From Sporosalibacterium faouarense (GTDB lineage: Bacteria > Bacillota > Clostridia > Tissierellales > VENL01), in the NCBI RefSeq assembly GCF_016765695.1, contig NZ_JAETGO010000098.1, positions 82,428 to 146,427 on the forward strand: DNA of 64,000 bases, written 5' to 3'. A model generated the notes under the pieces. The model was not told the DNA's origin. It made no database searches and worked only from the letters and a program-made list of their open reading frames with translations. This document shows, in pieces, positions 51,681 through 60,757 of the stretch; within the stretch, counting starts at the first letter, position 1; each line of letters starts with the position of its first letter. Both the position numbers and the translations under genes were made by a program.

Positions 51681-53483
51681 TCATTCCCCAGCTATGAAGA
51701 AATCAATCTTCCATATTCCTTTTTCATCTTTAGAAATTTGAATTTTGTAACCAACTGGGCTAATTATATCTTCTGGATATACATATCCTTTGCTTCCACC
51801 TGGCAATTGTATTTTAAGCCATTTATTTATTTTCCCATTTTTATCTTTAACCTGTACATTCCAATCTATAACCTTTACGATTAAATGGTCTAAATTTTTC
51901 ATTATCATTGAATTATTATTGGGCTCGATATGTACACTGACATTATTATCTTTACATACCCCATATGAAAGTGGATCAAATTCCTCAGGGAAATTTACAA
52001 ATACATATGGAGCTATAAATTTATTTTCATCCTTAAAAACTCCTCCTGCGACTAACGTCTCTTGCATTGTTTGCCACAATCTAGACTCATTTGGATTCTC
52101 TTTTAAATCCCAATAGTCTAAAAACTGTTCTTTGCTTAGTGGATATTCAAAGTTAAATTGTATTTCATCACTAATATGCTTAGATAAATAAATCACATCT
52201 TTGTTTTTTAAGGCTGTTATGAATTCTTCATAAAAACCTTTAAATTCAGGATGACTATCAAGACTGTCTTCTGGAAATACTCTAACCTCTTTATATGTAT
52301 CTACAATGTCCCATATAACTTTTCCATTTTTGTTCATTACTCCATGCTTTCCACCAATTTTTACATCTACTCTACCATCTTTAAACTCATTATGGGTATC
52401 AAATTGGGGTTGTGCCACAATATTACCTTCCTTATCAACATATCCCCAATCACTAACTATTTTAACTGCCACTAATCCTTCTGAGAATCTATTAGCTTCA
52501 TCAAATTCAAAGTCAATTATAGTCTTTCCATCTTGATTTATATATCCCCATTTATCTCTATACAAAACAGCTGCTAAACCTTCACTAAACTCTTTTGCAT
52601 TATCATATATAGGCTCTATAATCCAATCTCCACTTTTATCTATAAAGCCATATTTTTCATTTTCTTTTGACGCTATAGCGGCTCCTTCAAAAAATTTCCC
52701 AGCATAATTAAATAACGGTTGAATAATTATTTCACCTTTTTCATTCTTATAGCCATATTTACCCAAAGAAGAATCATAATATTTATCAAATATAGAAGGA
52801 TCATCATTTATATCTTTATCTTCTAAAGGATTTTTATCATTATTCAAGTCTGATCCTTTACTACTTTTATCGTTATTTGCAACTTCTATTTCAGTTTTAG
52901 TGTATATATCTCTATCTTTATCCCAAATGTATCTACTTTCCTTTAATACACTCTTTCCTTCATCATCATGCTCAACAAAAACTAGATTAAAGCCATTATC
53001 TTTAATTCTTATTGATTGATTTGAAACTGAAGTAAAAATCTGATTTGGTTTATCTTCTTTTATATTAAATACCCATACTTGAGTTATGGAAGGATCATTT
53101 GTACACATTATAGCTAGATGTTTTTGGTTTCCTATATCTAAGATATTTGCAGATTTAAAACTTCCCCAAGCTTCTAGTAAAAGCTCAATTTCTCCATAAG
53201 ATGGTACATACCAAATTTTCGGATTAATCGATCCTGTTATTAAAAAAACATCTTTATATCCATCATTGTCCATATCAGTTATTTCCTCTTCAGCAGGATA
53301 AATAATTTCCTCACTAGGATAGGAGTTTTTAAACTTTCTAATTAGCTCCTTTGGACTCTTTCTAGTTATAGATTTATCTCCTGCCTCAACTTCAGAAATA
53401 TTCTCTGAATCTTCTATATTTGAGTTACCGCATCCACTGACAATCAAAACAATAAAAACTAAAACTATAATAATCTTTTTCAT
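51681..53483 (-). CDS. Lipoprotein with WG-like repeats and an SH3-like C-terminal domain
   Basis: 600 residues. The lipobox I-V-S-G-C (Cys18) follows a short basic-hydrophobic signal. A FG-GAP-like/VCBS-like head is followed from about residue 225 by five or more repeats of the WG/KWG class (Y-G-Y-K-N-E-K-G, Y-G-F-I-D-K-S-G, W-G-Y-I-N-Q-D-G, W-G-Y-V-D-K-E-G, H-G-V-M-N-K-N-G). The C-terminal ~130 residues, after a helical segment (F-Y-E-E-F-I-T-A-L-K), look like an SH3b domain ending in Y-V-Y-P-E-D-I. WG repeats are binding modules. Surface-attached; ligand unknown. Single gene with its own leader. Confidence 0.85.
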   Translation of the reverse strand: MKKIIIVLVFIVLIVSGCGNSNIEDSENISEVEAGDKSITRKSPKELIRKFKNSYPSEEIIYPAEEEITDMDNDGYKDVFLITGSINPKIWYVPSYGEIELLLEAWGSFKSANILDIGNQKHLAIMCTNDPSITQVWVFNIKEDKPNQIFTSVSNQSIRIKDNGFNLVFVEHDDEGKSVLKESRYIWDKDRDIYTKTEIEVANNDKSSKGSDLNNDKNPLEDKDINDDPSIFDKYYDSSLGKYGYKNEKGEIIIQPLFNYAGKFFEGAAIASKENEKYGFIDKSGDWIIEPIYDNAKEFSEGLAAVLYRDKWGYINQDGKTIIDFEFDEANRFSEGLVAVKIVSDWGYVDKEGNIVAQPQFDTHNEFKDGRVDVKIGGKHGVMNKNGKVIWDIVDTYKEVRVFPEDSLDSHPEFKGFYEEFITALKNKDVIYLSKHISDEIQFNFEYPLSKEQFLDYWDLKENPNESRLWQTMQETLVAGGVFKDENKFIAPYVFVNFPEEFDPLSYGVCKDNNVSVHIEPNNNSMIMKNLDHLIVKVIDWNVQVKDKNGKINKWLKIQLPGGSKGYVYPEDIISPVGYKIQISKDEKGIWKIDFFIAGE

Positions 53484-53960
53484 TCTATCCCTCCAAACGG
53501 AACATATATGTAACTTTACTGTTTTTCAGACTTTCTCATTAAATTTATTATTACCTGTAATTGATAAGAAATAACAAGAAGACTTCCAAATACAAATTCT
53601 TTTATGTAAAAATTCATTAAAATGACTATAATTTCAAAAAATAAAGATTAAACAATAAAAACTAAGACCATAATTTATATCCCTCCGTATACACTATAGA
53701 TTTAGTATAATATGATTATATAATAATACGTTGCATAATTTCCACTTTTATGTAATATATCAATTATTTTGCTTATATTTTTTTGTATATGTCAATTCAT
53801 TTCTAACTTTTTAAAATTAAAATAATATTTTTAGAATTTCACGGACAAAAAGGGAGAACTTAAATCTTTAAGTTCTCCCTTTGTATGAGTCTCTTTATCA
53901 TCCTATTCTAATATACAATATGTTTTCTACAATCATCTAAATACTAATAACTTTAAATGA
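53484..53960. other. Intergenic region with leuS terminator
   Basis: 477 bases, AT-rich. It contains the leuS terminator at 53850-53881 and upstream sequence of the WG-repeat lipoprotein, whose promoter I could not place confidently. I see no frame with a convincing ribosome site. Confidence 0.5.
53850..53881 (-). terminator. Terminator of leuS
   Basis: AAGGGAGAACTTAAA (53850-53864) pairs with TTTAAGTTCTCCCTT (53867-53881), 15-bp perfect stem. Confidence 0.85.
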
Positions 53961-56375
53961 TTATTTAACAACTATATTAAATATCTTACCAGGAACATAA
54001 ATTTCTTTGACAATAGTTTTTCCATCTATATGCTTCATAATATTTTCATCTTCCATAGCTTTAGCCTTAGCTTGTTCCTTATTAGCATCAACAGCTATTA
54101 CTATTGTTCCTCTAACCTTTCCATTTACTTGAACTGCCATTTCTATTTCATCATCAACAGTTTTGTCTTCATCCCATTTCGCCCACTGTTGATCAGAAAT
54201 CATATTTTCAAATCCAAGTATTTCCCAAAGTTCTTCTGTAATATGTGGCGCAACTGGGTTTAATAAGATTAGGAAAGTTCTCATTTCACCTCTAGTAATT
54301 TTACCTACACTATTAAAGTCATTAATAAGTGACATTAAAGCTGCTATGGCAGTATTAAACTTAAGAGTTTCAAAGTCTTCACTTACCTTCTTAATAGTCT
54401 TATGCATATTTGTCATCAAGTCTTTAGAGTATTCATCTCCATCAACCACCATGTCTTGAAGCTTCCATACTTTATCAAGGAATCTTCTACATCCTTTAAC
54501 ACCATTCATAGACCAAGGTACACTCTTTTCAAAGTCTCCAATGAACATTTCATACATTCTTAATGTATCTGCTCCAAAATCTTCTATTATTTCATCAGGA
54601 TTTACTACATTTCCTCTTGATTTTGACATTTTTTCATTATTTTCTCCCAAAATCATTCCATGGGATGTTCTCTTTTGATAAGGCTCTGGAACTGGTACTA
54701 CACCTATATCATAAAGGAATTTATGCCAGAATCTTGAATAAAGCAAGTGAAGGGTTGTATGCTCCATTCCACCGTTGTACCAATCTACTGGAAGCCAATA
54801 TTCAAGACTTTCTTTGCTAGCAAACTCTTCATTATTGTGTGGATCAGTATATCTCAAGAAATACCATGATGAACCAGCCCATTGAGGCATAGTATCTGTT
54901 TCTCTCTCCCCTTTGCCTCCACATTTAGGACAAGTTGTTTCTACCCAGTCTCTAATCTTTGCTATAGGCGATTCTCCATTTTCAGTAGGTTCATAATTAT
55001 CAACCTCTGGTAATGTTAATGGTAGGTCTTCCTCTGGTACAGGAACCCATCCACATTTTTCACAGTGAACTAATGGTATTGGCTCACCCCAATATCTTTG
55101 ACGAGAGAATACCCAATCTCTTAGTTTATAATTAATTTTTCTTTCACCTAATTTTTTCTCCACTAACCAATCGGTAATTTTTTTCTTAGCTTCTTCAACA
55201 TTTAGTTTATTTAAGAAGTCTGAATTAATCATTTCACCAGTTTGTATATCTGTGAAGGCTTCCTCTTCAACATTTCCACCCTTAACAACTTCAATTATAG
55301 GAAGGTTGAACTTCTTAGCAAATTCCCAGTCCCTAGTATCATGACCTGGAACTGCCATAATAGCTCCAGTACCATAGGACATTAACACATAGTCTGAAAT
55401 CCAAATTGGTATTTCTTTACCAGTAACAGGATTAATAGCTTTTAGTCCGTCAATCTCTACTCCTGTTTTTTCTTTTACTAATTCAGTTCTTTCAAAATCT
55501 GACTTTTTACTAGCCATATCTTTGTATTCTATTATGGAATCCATATTATTAATATCATCTTTGTATTTCTCTATCATCGGATGCTCTGGAGATATAACCA
55601 TATAAGTTGCTCCAAACAGAGTATCAGGTCTAGTTGTGAATACTCTTAGTTTCTCGCCTTTACCTGCAACTTCAAAGTCAACCTCTGCTCCTTCTGAACG
55701 ACCAATCCAGTTAGTTTGCTGAATCTTAACTCTATCAATATAATCTACTAAATCTAAGTCCTTAATTAGTTTCTCAGCGTATTCAGTTATTTTTAGCATC
55801 CATTGGTTTTTTATCTTTCTAACTACTTCACCGCCACAACGCTCGCATGCTCCATTAACAACCTCTTCATTAGCAAGTCCAATCTTACAATCAGTACACC
55901 AGTTAATAGGAAATTCCTGCTTGTACGCAAGCCCCTTTTCAAATAGTTTTAGAAAAATCCATTGAGTCCATTTATAGTACTCTGGGTCAGTTGTATTTAC
56001 TTCCCTTGACCAATCAAAGGAATATCCTAAAGATTTTAACTGTTGTTTGAATTTGGCAACATTATTTTCAGTAACTATTCTTGGGTGAATCTTATTCTTA
56101 ATAGCATAGTTCTCTGTTGGTAATCCAAATGCATCCCATCCCATTGGATATAGTACATTATATCCCTCTAATCTTCTTTTACGTGCCACCACATCTAAAG
56201 CTGTATAAGGTCTAGGGTGACCAACATGCAGTCCCTTTCCTGATGGATATGGGAATTCAATCAATGCATAGTATTTTGGTTTGTCTGTGTCTTCACTGGC
56301 ATAAAAAGTGCCTTTTTCATCCCAAATCTTTTGCCATTTCTTTTCAATTAGACTTGTATTATAAGCCTTACTCAT
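53961..56375 (-). CDS. leuS: Leucyl-tRNA synthetase
   Basis: 804 residues, normal for bacterial LeuRS. The class I motif is in [10 protein letters not shown] (HVGH near residue 51), the KMSKS motif is E-K-M-S-K-S-R-G-N (~580), and the editing (CP1) domain has [11 protein letters not shown] and the zinc-like C-x2-C pairs. It attaches leucine to its tRNA. GAGGTAGAG precedes the ATG. It is controlled by a leucine T-box leader (56402-56700) and ends in the strong terminator at 53850. Confidence 0.98.
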   Translation of the reverse strand: MSKAYNTSLIEKKWQKIWDEKGTFYASEDTDKPKYYALIEFPYPSGKGLHVGHPRPYTALDVVARKRRLEGYNVLYPMGWDAFGLPTENYAIKNKIHPRIVTENNVAKFKQQLKSLGYSFDWSREVNTTDPEYYKWTQWIFLKLFEKGLAYKQEFPINWCTDCKIGLANEEVVNGACERCGGEVVRKIKNQWMLKITEYAEKLIKDLDLVDYIDRVKIQQTNWIGRSEGAEVDFEVAGKGEKLRVFTTRPDTLFGATYMVISPEHPMIEKYKDDINNMDSIIEYKDMASKKSDFERTELVKEKTGVEIDGLKAINPVTGKEIPIWISDYVLMSYGTGAIMAVPGHDTRDWEFAKKFNLPIIEVVKGGNVEEEAFTDIQTGEMINSDFLNKLNVEEAKKKITDWLVEKKLGERKINYKLRDWVFSRQRYWGEPIPLVHCEKCGWVPVPEEDLPLTLPEVDNYEPTENGESPIAKIRDWVETTCPKCGGKGERETDTMPQWAGSSWYFLRYTDPHNNEEFASKESLEYWLPVDWYNGGMEHTTLHLLYSRFWHKFLYDIGVVPVPEPYQKRTSHGMILGENNEKMSKSRGNVVNPDEIIEDFGADTLRMYEMFIGDFEKSVPWSMNGVKGCRRFLDKVWKLQDMVVDGDEYSKDLMTNMHKTIKKVSEDFETLKFNTAIAALMSLINDFNSVGKITRGEMRTFLILLNPVAPHITEELWEILGFENMISDQQWAKWDEDKTVDDEIEMAVQVNGKVRGTIVIAVDANKEQAKAKAMEDENIMKHIDGKTIVKEIYVPGKIFNIVVK

Positions 56376-56401
56376 ATCTCTACCTCCTCTTTAATAATGC
56401 A

Positions 56402-56700
56402 TTAAAAATAAAAAACCCCCATCTCATATAGAGACGGAGGTCCGCGTTACCACTCTAATTAATAGTGATTTATCCACTATGTATCTCTTACTATCACAAA
56501 CACTAAACAATGTAATAAGTATAGATATCACTATTCTCTTAAATAATATAACGGTTTTAACCGGCTAAGACTACTAAAATTTCACCTTAACAGCTCAGAG
56601 ACGAGTTCGATAACTATAAACTACTGTCTCACACCAAGTGACAGCTCTCTGAAAGTCATATTTATCTACTACTTCTCTTCAAAGCAATATATTCTTTTAT
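56402..56700 (-). ncRNA. Leucine-type T-box leader of leuS
   Basis: In minus direction the T-box core AGAGTGGTAACGCGGAC (56456-56440) is followed by the terminator stem CCTCCGTCTC/GAGATGGGGG (56440-56416) and a T-run, with the antiterminator competing for it. Stem I features (AGAGAGCTGTCACTTGG, GTGAGACAGT, GAACTCGTCTCTGAGC) are present. The candidate specifier is CTC (56605-56603), a leucine codon, in the usual bulge sequence. The 5' end follows the promoter at 56708-56736. It gives readthrough when uncharged tRNA-Leu accumulates. Confidence 0.9.
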
Positions 56701-56707
56701 TTTGCTA

Positions 56708-56736
56708 ATTGTAGCAAATATATTTTCCTATGTCAA
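56708..56736 (-). promoter_or_regulatory. Promoter of the leuS T-box transcript
   Basis: On the minus strand TTGACA (56736-56731), 17-base spacer, TACAAT (56713-56708). Confidence 0.8.
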
Positions 56737-56774
56737 GGGATAAATGGTAAAATTATTAATTTTTATACTCTTAC

Positions 56775-58166
56775 TTAAAAGTCTGCTGACTTTACAGTTC
56801 TAGGGAACGGAACAACGTCTCTTATGTTCTTCATACCAGTTACATACATAACTGCTCTTTCAAAACCTAAACCATATCCAGCATGCTTAACTCCACCATA
56901 TTTTCTAAGCTCTAAATACCACCATAAGTCTTCTTCATGGATGTTAAATTCCTTCATTCTTTCAACAAGAACATCATGCCTCTCTTCCCTTTGACTTCCA
57001 CCTATGATTTCTCCGATTCCAGGAGCTAATAAATCCATAGCTGCAACAGTTTTTCCATCATCGTTCAATCTCATATAGAATGCTTTGATTTCCTTAGGAT
57101 AATCAGTTACAAATACAGGTTTTTTATACACTTCATCAGTAAGGTACTTTTCATGCTCAGAAGCAAGATCAATTCCCCATTTAACTGGGAAGTCAAATTT
57201 TTGACCTGATTCTTCCAATATCTCAATTGCCTTTGTATAAGTTATTCTAACAAACTCAGAATCCACTATGTTTTGTAACCTATCTAGTAGTCCTTTATCT
57301 ATAAACTTATTAAAGAATTCCATTTCCTCTGGAGCATTGTCAAGAACATACTTTATAATGTATTTTAGCATGTCTTCAGCTAAATCCATGTTATCGTTTA
57401 TATCAGCAAATGCTATCTCAGGCTCCATCATCCAGAACTCTGCAGCATGTCTAGTTGTATTTGAATTCTCAGCTCTGAAAGTTGGACCAAAGTTATACAC
57501 TTGCCTATATGCTAAAGCATAAGCTTCTGCTTCTAACTGACCACTTACAGTAAGATTAGTTTCCTTTGCAAAAAAATCCTTTGAAAAGTCTATTTTTCCT
57601 TCTTCATCCCTGGGAAGATTTTCTATATCTAATGTTGTTACTCTAAACATTTCTCCAGCACCCTCAGCATCACTTGCTGTTACTATAGGAGTATTTACAT
57701 ATACAAAGCCTCTCTCTTGGAAGAACTTATGAATTGCAAAGGATAATAGAGATCTAACTCTAAATACTGCTGAGAACGTATTACTTCTTGGTCTCAAGTG
57801 AGCGATAGTTCTTAAGTACTCAAATGTGTGTCTTTTCTTTTGTAATGGATAATCAGACTCTGAATCTGCTTCAAGAACTACACTTGAAGCTTGAATTTCG
57901 AAAGGTTGTTTAGCATTTGGAGTCTCTACTATCTTACCTTCTACAGTAATTCCTGCACTTATTGATAATTTAGTAAGCTCTTTAAAGTTTTCTAGTTCAT
58001 CATTAATAACTACTTGAATTCCTTTAAAAAATGTTCCATCATTCACTTCAATAAATCCAAATTTCTTTGATCCTCTAACAGTTCTTACCCAACCTGAAAT
58101 TTTAATTTCTTGGTCAATATACTTCTCTGTTTCTCTGTAAAAACTTTTGATTGTTGAAATTTTCAT
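56775..58166 (-). CDS. asnS: Asparaginyl-tRNA synthetase
   Basis: 463 residues, class II. An OB-fold anticodon domain at the N-terminus ([22 protein letters not shown]) is followed by motif 1, motif 2 ([21 protein letters not shown]) and motif 3 (G-F-E-R-A-V-M). The H-x-A-E-F-x-M-x-E motif-2 form fits AsnRS. Presence of AsnRS implies direct tRNA-Asn charging. Preceded by an Asn T-box leader (58258-58545). AGGAGGTAAAGG is the ribosome site. Confidence 0.97.
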   Translation of the reverse strand: MKISTIKSFYRETEKYIDQEIKISGWVRTVRGSKKFGFIEVNDGTFFKGIQVVINDELENFKELTKLSISAGITVEGKIVETPNAKQPFEIQASSVVLEADSESDYPLQKKRHTFEYLRTIAHLRPRSNTFSAVFRVRSLLSFAIHKFFQERGFVYVNTPIVTASDAEGAGEMFRVTTLDIENLPRDEEGKIDFSKDFFAKETNLTVSGQLEAEAYALAYRQVYNFGPTFRAENSNTTRHAAEFWMMEPEIAFADINDNMDLAEDMLKYIIKYVLDNAPEEMEFFNKFIDKGLLDRLQNIVDSEFVRITYTKAIEILEESGQKFDFPVKWGIDLASEHEKYLTDEVYKKPVFVTDYPKEIKAFYMRLNDDGKTVAAMDLLAPGIGEIIGGSQREERHDVLVERMKEFNIHEEDLWWYLELRKYGGVKHAGYGLGFERAVMYVTGMKNIRDVVPFPRTVKSADF

Positions 58167-58257
58167 TTCCTTTACCTCCTTATATTATTAATAATTTTCT
58201 ATTATTAGTTCTTTATTTTAATATCCTTTCCAAAGGGATACTAAATATTAGCATAAT

Positions 58258-58545
58258 AAAAAGCCTTTCATCCCCACGAAGGGACGAAAGACTATACTAT
58301 CGCGGTACCACCCTAATTGTCATAAAATGACCATCTTAACCAGTACAAACATACTGTTCACATTTTAACGGTGTGAAACCGTCTAAGCCTACTCTCAAAG
58401 GATTTCGGTTAGAGACTCGGAGATGTTCTTCAATATAGTCTTCGTATCGGACTCTCACCATCACCGACTCGCTAAAACTCTTTACCATATCTACTCTTCT
58501 CTTCACTGTCTTTAAAAAATTATTAATTTCTGCTTTTTATTAATG
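58258..58545 (-). ncRNA. Asparagine-type T-box leader of asnS
   Basis: In minus direction the T-box AGGGTGGTACCGCG (58314-58301) is a perfect consensus, followed by the terminator CTTTCGTCCC/GGGGATGAAAG (58290-58265) and GCTTTTTATTA. Stem I sequences (AAGAGTTTTAGCGAGTCGG, GTGATGGTGAGAGTCCG, GAAGAACATCTCCGAG) are typical. The specifier read in that bulge is AAC (58427-58425), an asparagine codon, matching the gene. Confidence 0.92.
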
Positions 58546-58548
58546 ATT

Positions 58549-58577
58549 ATTATAATATCAAGTATATTATTTGTCAA
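58549..58577 (-). promoter_or_regulatory. Promoter of the asnS T-box transcript
   Basis: On the minus strand TTGACA (58577-58572), 17-base spacer, TATAAT (58554-58549). Confidence 0.85.
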
Positions 58578-58650
58578 TTGATTTTTTTTATTCTAATAGT
58601 ATTTTTTATCAAAATATTTATATGTTAGTGCTTTAAGTGAGGTTAGTACT

Positions 58651-58812
58651 TGAGGAAACTGCATATTAAAATCTATATACAATTATATTCTAGCAACTCT
58701 TTTATTTAGCCTCTTTAATATTGATTCCAATAAAAAATGACTATATCAATAATTCCTACCTTAGATGAAATCTCGGGAAAATATATTAAATTGTTAAATA
58801 TGCAATACACCT
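58651..58812. repeat. Dispersed palindromic repeat, copy F (extended, about 160 bases)
   Basis: Left end TGAGGAAACTGCATATTAAA (58651), right end GATGAAATCTCGGGAAAATA through TTAAATATGCAATACACCT (to 58812). The right side matches copy G (GAAATCTTGCAAAAATATAT) well; the longer unique centre suggests an internal insertion or an alternative family form. Lies between asnS leader and xpt. Confidence 0.7.
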
Positions 58813-58825
58813 AACCTTTTGATAT

Positions 58826-59395
58826 TTATTTGAATATAACTTTGCCATCTTCAACACCATTTATCTTAGCTAGGGACTCTACTCTAATACCCTTTTCAGC
58901 AAGAAGATTACATCCATCTTGGAATGACTTCTCTATAACTATTCCAATACCAACTAGATTTGCTCCAGATTGGTCTACGATATCCTTTAATCCAAGAGCT
59001 GCTCGCCCATTTGCTAAAAAATCATCAAGAACTAGAACCTTGTCGTCTGAATTTAGGTACTTCTTAGATACTTTAACCTTATAATGTATCCCTTTTGTAA
59101 AAGAGAATACTTCTGTTTCATATACATCCTTGTCCAAATTTTTAGATTGCGTTTTCTTTGCAAAAACAACTGGAACATTGAAATGCTGAGCTGCTAAACA
59201 TGCTATAGCTATACCTGACGCCTCTATGGTTAGTATTTTATTTATCTCTTCCTTTTCAAATCTTCTCTTAAATTCCTTACCAATTTCATTTAAAAGCTCT
59301 ACATCTACTTGATGATTTAAGAAGCTGTCAACTTTAATTATATCTTCTCCTTCAACTCTACCTTCAGTAACTATCTTATTCTTTAATAAGTCCAT
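58826..59395 (-). CDS. xpt: Xanthine phosphoribosyltransferase
   Basis: 189 residues. The PRPP loop [14 protein letters not shown] (~121-134) and [12 protein letters not shown] (~50) are those of Xpt-type phosphoribosyltransferases, and the length matches Bacillus Xpt. It salvages xanthine to XMP. It is controlled by a guanine riboswitch (59440-59612), as in Bacillus. AGGTAT follows the leader; the start ATG is at 59395. Confidence 0.95.
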   Translation of the reverse strand: MDLLKNKIVTEGRVEGEDIIKVDSFLNHQVDVELLNEIGKEFKRRFEKEEINKILTIEASGIAIACLAAQHFNVPVVFAKKTQSKNLDKDVYETEVFSFTKGIHYKVKVSKKYLNSDDKVLVLDDFLANGRAALGLKDIVDQSGANLVGIGIVIEKSFQDGCNLLAEKGIRVESLAKINGVEDGKVIFK

Positions 59396-59439
59396 TTCTA
59401 TACCTCCAATATTATTTAATATAATTAGTTAAAATCTTT

Positions 59440-59612
59440 CAAAAAACAAAACAACCCCTATCTAAATGACAGGAGTTAAAGCTATGCATATACTAATACC
59501 ATTAATATCATATTGTAATAATAATTTGGTATATACAATAAACCCCTGTAGTCAGACCATTTACGGTAGTCTGGTAGAAACTTTCAGCCCATATCGCCAA
59601 CATTATACAGAG
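59440..59612 (-). ncRNA. Guanine-type purine riboswitch of xpt
   Basis: Read on the minus strand: P1 strand CTGTA at 59610-59606, then GATATGG, GTTTCTACC and ACCGTAAATGG, closing with GACTAC and CTGACTACAG (to 59546). P2 (TTGGC/GCTGA) and P3 (CAGAC/GTCTG) pair. The pyrimidine in the GACTAC core (C rather than U) marks the guanine/hypoxanthine class. An expression platform follows: AACTCCTGTC/GATAGGGGTT and T-run (59475-59440). Confidence 0.93.
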
Positions 59613-59637
59613 TAATATTTAATTTTAAGTATTTCTT

Positions 59638-59666
59638 ATTATATATGATTTAATCACATATTGCAA
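59638..59666 (-). promoter_or_regulatory. Promoter of xpt riboswitch transcript
   Basis: On the minus strand TTGCAA (59666-59661), 17-base spacer, TATAAT (59643-59638). Confidence 0.75.
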
Positions 59667-59829
59667 AAGTATGTTTTATTTATTAATTAGAGAAACAAGA
59701 GCCCTCATAAGTTGCAGTTGGAAACTAACTATAGATAAAATTATAATTAATGTAAAACTTTGTAAAACAATTGATGCTGTGATAAACTTTAATAAATATA
59801 CTAAAACATATAATAAAAAAACTATTATT

Positions 59830-59916
59830 TGAGGAAAAATCAACTGAATAAGTTGTTTTCATCTGGAATGAAATCTTGCAAAAATATATTTAATTTGTGA
59901 ATATGCTATTTCCTCA
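59830..59916. repeat. Dispersed palindromic repeat, copy G
   Basis: Left end TGAGGAAAAATCAACTGAAT (59830), right end ATATATTTAATTTGTGAATA then TGCTATTTCCTCA (to 59916). Shares the AATGAAATCTTGCAAAAATA centre with copy F. Lies between xpt leader and the lipoprotein at 59997. Confidence 0.75.
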
Positions 59917-59996
59917 TTTAACTTATGATAAAAAAGAATATTTAATATATTTAATTTCTTCTAAGCAAGCATTTACCTACTTTTAGGAGGTATAAC

Positions 59997-60629
59997 ATGT
60001 TAGTAAAATTTAAAAAGACAGTGGAAATAATAATATTAACACTAATCTTAACATTATTAATATCATCATGCTCTTTGAATGATTCTCCTAATAGAGAGAA
60101 AGATCTTATTAGTATTATTGAAAAGATTGAGATTGCAAATCTAAAACTTAGGGGAAAGCAAATTACTTTCGAAGAATATGAAAAAGAAATAAAGGACTCA
60201 AAAAAATATTTTTCTGAATACTTTGAAGGATTTGACCTTATATATAATGAGGAAGAGTATAATAGTACCTATAAAGATACAAAAGCAATAGATTTAGATA
60301 AGGTTACTATAAAGATTTCCAAGGTTTATGATATAGATTATGATGAAAGTCTAAACAATAAGTTTATCTATACTCAGATTGTTTTCTCCAAATTTTATCC
60401 CGTAGATTTTTCTGATGACAGAACTGATAGAATTGATAATAAAAGATATGAATTCACTAAAAGGGATAATAAATGGGAAATCAGAGAAATAGTTTTAGAT
60501 TCCTATAATACTGCACAACTAGAGCCTACTGTTAACTTTGAAGGGCAAAACATGAAGACACATATACCTAGATTTGATAACCATAATGATGAAGATATTG
60601 ATTTTATTAAAGTTATAAAGCCTAATTAA
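59997..60629 (+). CDS. Small lipoprotein of unknown function
   Basis: 210 residues. Signal with basic start, hydrophobic core and lipobox I-S-S-C (Cys23). The mature protein is lysine/glutamate-rich with a first helical part, then beta strands (I-D-L-D-K-V-T-I-K-I-S-K-V-Y-D, Y-T-Q-I-V-F-S-K, K-W-E-I-R-E-I-V-L-D-S) that suggest a small nuclear-transport-factor-like or similar fold. TAGGAGG lies six bases upstream of the ATG. Stands alone, upstream of a bidirectional terminator. I recognise no family. Confidence 0.75.
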   Translation: MLVKFKKTVEIIILTLILTLLISSCSLNDSPNREKDLISIIEKIEIANLKLRGKQITFEEYEKEIKDSKKYFSEYFEGFDLIYNEEEYNSTYKDTKAIDLDKVTIKISKVYDIDYDESLNNKFIYTQIVFSKFYPVDFSDDRTDRIDNKRYEFTKRDNKWEIREIVLDSYNTAQLEPTVNFEGQNMKTHIPRFDNHNDEDIDFIKVIKPN

Positions 60630-60678
60630 TCTCAAGGAATTTGAAGCCTTTTATATATTTGAATAAGATTCTAAAAAC

Positions 60679-60711
60679 AAGCCCCAAAGGATTTCAAATC
60701 CTTTGGGGCTT
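60679..60711. terminator. Bidirectional terminator between lipoprotein and metalloprotease
   Basis: AAGCCCCAAAGGATTT (60679-60694) pairs with AAATCCTTTGGGGCTT (60696-60711), 16 bp. Confidence 0.85.
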
Positions 60712-60757
60712 ATAAAGAGGACTATTTAATATATGATTCTATATTAAATATAATATC

